In this document: in pieces, positions 44,222 through 47,209 of the stretch | Numbering within the stretch: the stretch's first letter is position 1 | Layout of the letters: every line of letters starts with the position of its first letter | Source of the DNA: Oxalobacteraceae bacterium OM1 | Lineage (GTDB): Bacteria; Pseudomonadota; Gammaproteobacteria; Burkholderiales; Burkholderiaceae_D | Assembly: GCA_004570315.1 (NCBI GenBank) | Contig: SPQI01000315.1 | Location: 1-47,209 of the forward strand | Length of the DNA stretch: 47,209 bases | Reading direction: 5' to 3' | The notes under the pieces: generated by a model | The model's input: the letters and a program-made list of their open reading frames with translations, nothing else | What the model was told of the DNA's origin: nothing | Databases searched by the model: none | Program-made: the position numbers and the translations under genes

Positions 44222-45241
44222 ATGAACTGCATGTTGAGAGGATTGCTGCTCATGGGGGCCGTCACCGTCGGTGGTTGCAGCACGGTGCCATCGAGCGACG
44301 TTGTTGCTAATGCGCACCTCCGCACGTCTGCGGCGCGACATGCAGTCGAACTTAACGAAGATGAGGCGCGTGGCTATGCGGAGCTCGCCGTGCCGTTTTC
44401 GGATCTGTCGGCACATGTGTACTGCAAATACCTGCTTAAGCCGGGCTCTGTGGATCCTTTGCGATGCGAGAAGGAATACCCGCTCCACAAGTATGGCTGG
44501 GTGCGATTATTCGATTCACATGAAGTCTTGACTAAAGACGAGCAAGAGACCGGCCTCGCATTTTCCGCATTTGCTCGCGAGGTGCCGGCGAAGGCGGTGC
44601 GGGAAGTGGTTATTGCCTTTCGTGGAACAGACTTCTGGAGCATGCATGACTGGCGCTCCAATCTGCGCTGGTTCACGCGCCTTCTTCCTGGTGAGGACCA
44701 ATACGCACTTTTATATCGCCATGCGACGAAGATGACTGACAAAGCGCTCGCCATGTCGCGTGAAGCGTTACCGCACTATGAAGCGTATGAAATTTACGCC
44801 ACCGGGCATTCGCTAGGCGGAGGGCTGGCGCAGATGCTGACCTATGCGGACAGGCGTTACACCGGCGCAGTCGTGTTTGATCCGACTCCGGTCACCGGCT
44901 ACTCCACCACGGTTGAGGACGCACGTGTGAACTGCAGCTCCCGTGTTCTACGCATCTACGAACGCGGCGAGGCGCTTCAGTACGTGCGGTCGTTTCTGCG
45001 CCAGTTTTATACGCTTAGCGACAACATCCACGAAGTTTCGATGAACTTGCTGCACCATCAGGGCAATCCGATTAAGAACCACTCGATGGGCGAATTTAAC
45101 GACAAGTTGATCCTGCTCGCAGGCCACCCGGGCAAGATTGCCGCCTTTCCTGCAAAGCCAGACTGCAGTTGTTACCGGGTCCGCCATGCCGGCGAGCCAA
45201 CTACTTGGCCCAAAGTGTGCACAGTGGCCCCGGCACAGTAA
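44222..45241 (+). CDS. Class 3 lipase-like lipoprotein
   Basis: 339 aa from the ATG at 44222, with AAGGAG 6-11 bp upstream. The signal peptide ends in the lipobox VGGC (16-19). The alpha/beta-hydrolase core shows VVIAFRGTD (129-137, oxyanion-hole strand), the nucleophile elbow TGHSLGGG (194-201, Ser197) and a candidate catalytic Asp220 in VVFDPTPV. The catalytic His probably lies in a later segment (NIHEVS or NHSMGEF). The family acts on triacylglycerols or phospholipids; here the enzyme would be tethered to the outer membrane or exported. Cysteines near the end (CSCYRV) may form disulphides. Stands alone. Confidence 0.85.
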   Translation: MNCMLRGLLLMGAVTVGGCSTVPSSDVVANAHLRTSAARHAVELNEDEARGYAELAVPFSDLSAHVYCKYLLKPGSVDPLRCEKEYPLHKYGWVRLFDSHEVLTKDEQETGLAFSAFAREVPAKAVREVVIAFRGTDFWSMHDWRSNLRWFTRLLPGEDQYALLYRHATKMTDKALAMSREALPHYEAYEIYATGHSLGGGLAQMLTYADRRYTGAVVFDPTPVTGYSTTVEDARVNCSSRVLRIYERGEALQYVRSFLRQFYTLSDNIHEVSMNLLHHQGNPIKNHSMGEFNDKLILLAGHPGKIAAFPAKPDCSCYRVRHAGEPTTWPKVCTVAPAQ

Positions 45242-45635
45242 GGACGCCGCGACAATTAGATCCGTGACTCTGGATGTAGAGGTCAGTAATCCGGCTCCCC
45301 AAGCGCACCGGGCGAAGTTCCGCTCTTGGCCGACCACTGACCTTTGAGATGTCTTGGCGCCGGTCCGAAACCTTCTCCAACGCCGCCGTCGCTCGAATCG
45401 TCAACGTCGGCGCTTAACGTTAGCGCTTTCTGCGCTTAACTATGAGGGTGTGCAGTAGAACGGCAGGCGACGGCGTGGCGGTGCGCATGGCGGTTCGCCA
45501 TTCAACGCCACGGTCAGGCCAGCCCAGGAGCGCCAGGCCGGCACGCGTTAAACGAAACGGCTGACGCGATGGCGGCCCGTGCCAGGGCACGCCGGCGGCG
45601 CAGTGTGGCTGTCGCAAGTAAGACGCAGGCAATGG
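45242..45635. other. Intergenic stretch
   Basis: About 390 bp. Contains GCGCTTAAC twice (near 45412 and 45434) around AGCGC, an imperfect hairpin. This lies between two convergent genes and could serve as a weak bidirectional terminator. No gene supported. Confidence 0.4.
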
Positions 45636-46421
45636 CTACGCACGCTGGACCCCGATTGCGGGCACGCCAAACATGCGCTTGAAAGTCCGGGAAAAGTGCG
45701 CGGAGTCCGCGAAGCCGGCGGCGTGCGACGCTTCCGTCAGGCTGCGACCCGCAGCATACAACGCGACCGCGGTCTCCAAGCGAAGCCATAGTACATAGGG
45801 ACGAAAGCGCACGCCAGTCTCCTGCAGGAAGACATGACGAAAGCGCTCGGGGGAAAGGTGGACCGCATCGGCGACTTCCGCCATGGTGACGGCTTCGTCG
45901 AGCCGGCTGCGCACGATGTCAATCGCGCGGGCAATCCGTTTGTCGAGCGGCCGGTCCGGGGCCGGCTGGATCGCTGCCAGCTTTGCGGTCACTGCGCGTG
46001 CGCAGCTGGCGATCGCGTCGTCTGACGCGCCCGCGGCATAGGCGGCCGCAAGCGCCGCGGCCTCCTGGGTAAGAAACGCAGCGTCAAGCGCAGTGATACC
46101 CTCCGGGAAACGGTCGCGCAGCGCCCGTCCTTCTAGGGATTCCGGCTCGGCAAAGACCAGCGCCACGAACTGGCCAGCCGCCTTGAAGGCGTGGGGCTGG
46201 TGGGCGGCGACGATGGCCGCGGGATAGGGCGCCCAGTCGTCCGCGGGCAGGCGGAAGTGGACGGCATCGCCCGACAGTGCCAGCGTGACCTGGATGGCGT
46301 GATGGTCATGGAAACCGGTCTCCTCGGTCACATGGCCGATCCAGATACTGCCGCCACGCCAAAATATGATGCGGCCGGTCCCGAACGGCTTGGCATTTCC
46401 ACCACGTTCTCGATCTGCCAT
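45636..46421 (-). CDS. AraC-family transcriptional regulator
   Basis: 261 aa from the ATG at 46421, with a strong GGAGG site. The N-terminal cupin-like sensor domain (FHDHHAIQVTLALSGDAVHFRL) is followed by two helix-turn-helix units: AVTMAEVADAVHLSPERFRHVF and SLTEASHAAGFADSAHFSRTFKRMFGV, each quoted in part, the latter matching the AraC signature. Such regulators usually activate a nearby gene on binding a small molecule. The neighbours are not divergently paired with it in an obvious way, so its target cannot be named. The family is secure. Confidence 0.9.
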   Translation of the reverse strand: MADRERGGNAKPFGTGRIIFWRGGSIWIGHVTEETGFHDHHAIQVTLALSGDAVHFRLPADDWAPYPAAIVAAHQPHAFKAAGQFVALVFAEPESLEGRALRDRFPEGITALDAAFLTQEAAALAAAYAAGASDDAIASCARAVTAKLAAIQPAPDRPLDKRIARAIDIVRSRLDEAVTMAEVADAVHLSPERFRHVFLQETGVRFRPYVLWLRLETAVALYAAGRSLTEASHAAGFADSAHFSRTFKRMFGVPAIGVQRA

Positions 46422-47097
46422 CGCAACCCCTCCATGGTTGGCGGGCGCGCCACACGCCCGTTTTCTTATTATCAACGATGCGCGGCTGAACCGGTAGCCT
46501 GCTACCGTGCCTGGTCTCGCACCGTCCCGCGCCTAGCAGTGTGATATGCCAGTCCCACCGGAGTCGACTGACCTGGTGGCCACCTCCTTTGCAGCAACAT
46601 AATGTAGCTCTCCGGTCTTGCCAGTTTCACCACGGCTCGGATCCGCCGGACCCTGATCCGGGGCGAGCCGTTCGACGCCGGGGCAAACCGGTCCCTGCCT
46701 CACGGGCCGTCGGCTGCAGAGCGCGACGACGCCCGCCACTGGAACGGCTGCGATCTATGCCGCCGGAGCGCCGCGCAGGCAAGCGCGCTATACCAGCCCA
46801 ACCATTCCGGCTGTAACTATTAAGGCTGATGGCCTTTCATTAATCCTTTGTGCCAGCGGCACGGCTACAGCGTACGGTAACGGCGACCCTCGCCCGTCGG
46901 CGTCACCTGCGCGAACGGCAGTGGCGCCGGATCGCCGGCGCGGTCCATGCTGGCCGTATGCCGCAACAGTACTGCCGTCGACCAACCGTCTCCCCAGACC
47001 GGCGCCCGCGCCGGCAGGCGACAGCTTGGAAGGCAATGCGGCGTCCGACTGCACCAGGGGCCGATCACGTTCTCCATTACTTATAAGGAAAAACTCA
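46422..47097. other. Intergenic stretch
   Basis: About 680 bp upstream of the AraC gene and of the exported protein at the window end. No supported gene. The 40 bp before 47098 are A+T-richer (CATTACTTATAAGGAAAAAC) and hold the ribosome site of the next gene. Confidence 0.45.
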
Positions 47098-47209
47098 GTG
47101 AGACACCACGTCATCAGCGCGCTTTCCCTTCTCTTCCTCGCCGGCCATGTTGTGGCCGCCGATGCGCCCTCGGCCGCCAAGCCGGTCGCCGCCGCATCCG
47201 CCCCAGCCT
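47098..47209 (+). CDS. N-terminal part of an exported protein, cut by the window end
   Basis: 37 residues are visible from a GTG at 47098, with AAGGA about 10 bp upstream. The sequence opens with RHHVISALSLLFLAGHVVAA, a good Sec signal peptide with a probable cut after VVAA or VAADA, followed by an Ala/Pro-rich linker (PSAAKPVAAASAPA). No domain is reached before the window ends, so the function cannot be judged. Confidence 0.6.
   Translation, partial: MRHHVISALSLLFLAGHVVAADAPSAAKPVAAASAPA

Noticed and set aside
46788-47180. 130-residue open frame on the minus strand at the window end
   Set aside because: It overlaps the start of an exported protein on the plus strand that has a good signal peptide and ribosome site.

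Overview
This window looks like part of a large, GC-rich, low-copy plasmid, megaplasmid or chromid from a betaproteobacterium. Burkholderiales is my best guess, perhaps an Oxalobacteraceae such as Massilia; this is inferred from protein flavour and codon use, with no marker gene to settle it. The replicon backbone is clear: a Rep_3-type initiator (2382-3785, minus), a long array of about 20 degenerate repeats with a CTCACC core (3858-5286), a parAB operon (5347-7028, minus) with its own terminator, and four copies of the 14-bp palindrome TTTCACCGGTGAAA (6223-7828) that should be parS. A second origin-like module lies 24 kb away (29271-29480): five CTCACC repeats at exact 21-bp spacing, a perfect DnaA box and an A+T-rich flank. 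It may be the true oriV.

The rest is accessory DNA with low gene density and much decay. 8.9-14.6 kb holds a fused ATPase-TOPRIM protein (AAA plus DUF4435, like a merged AriA-AriB/PARIS anti-phage protein), a coiled-coil protein, a tyrosine recombinase coupled to it, and a second, catalytically degenerate recombinase next to a perfect 19-bp inverted repeat. 14.9-17.6 kb carries an N-terminally truncated GGDEF-EAL gene, a MarR-like regulator and a membrane protein broken by an in-frame TGA. 17.9-19.3 kb has a tightly coupled pair: a soluble protein resembling DUF6731 and a small multi-span membrane protein. It is a good candidate for an undescribed two-gene system. 19.9-25.1 kb is a four-gene operon in which every product is exported (a lipoprotein and three signal-peptide proteins), closed by a strong hairpin.

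25.1-29 kb contains three paralogues of an unrecognised protein family on the minus strand, one of them broken, together with two copies of a 139-bp repeat. 29.5-32.6 kb is a string of small hypothetical genes, one interrupted by an in-frame TAG. A DUF262/HNH protein (GmrSD-like restriction, 32.7-34.6 kb) and a decayed IS5-family element (35.1-35.7 kb) follow.

36-47 kb holds isolated cargo genes separated by long empty stretches: lipoproteins, a GNAT acetyltransferase, a 5-carboxymethyl-2-hydroxymuconate isomerase, an aspartate/glutamate racemase, a PAS-PAS-GGDEF-EAL protein, a class-3 lipase lipoprotein, an AraC regulator, and the start of an exported protein cut by the window end. No rRNA, tRNA or CRISPR array was seen.
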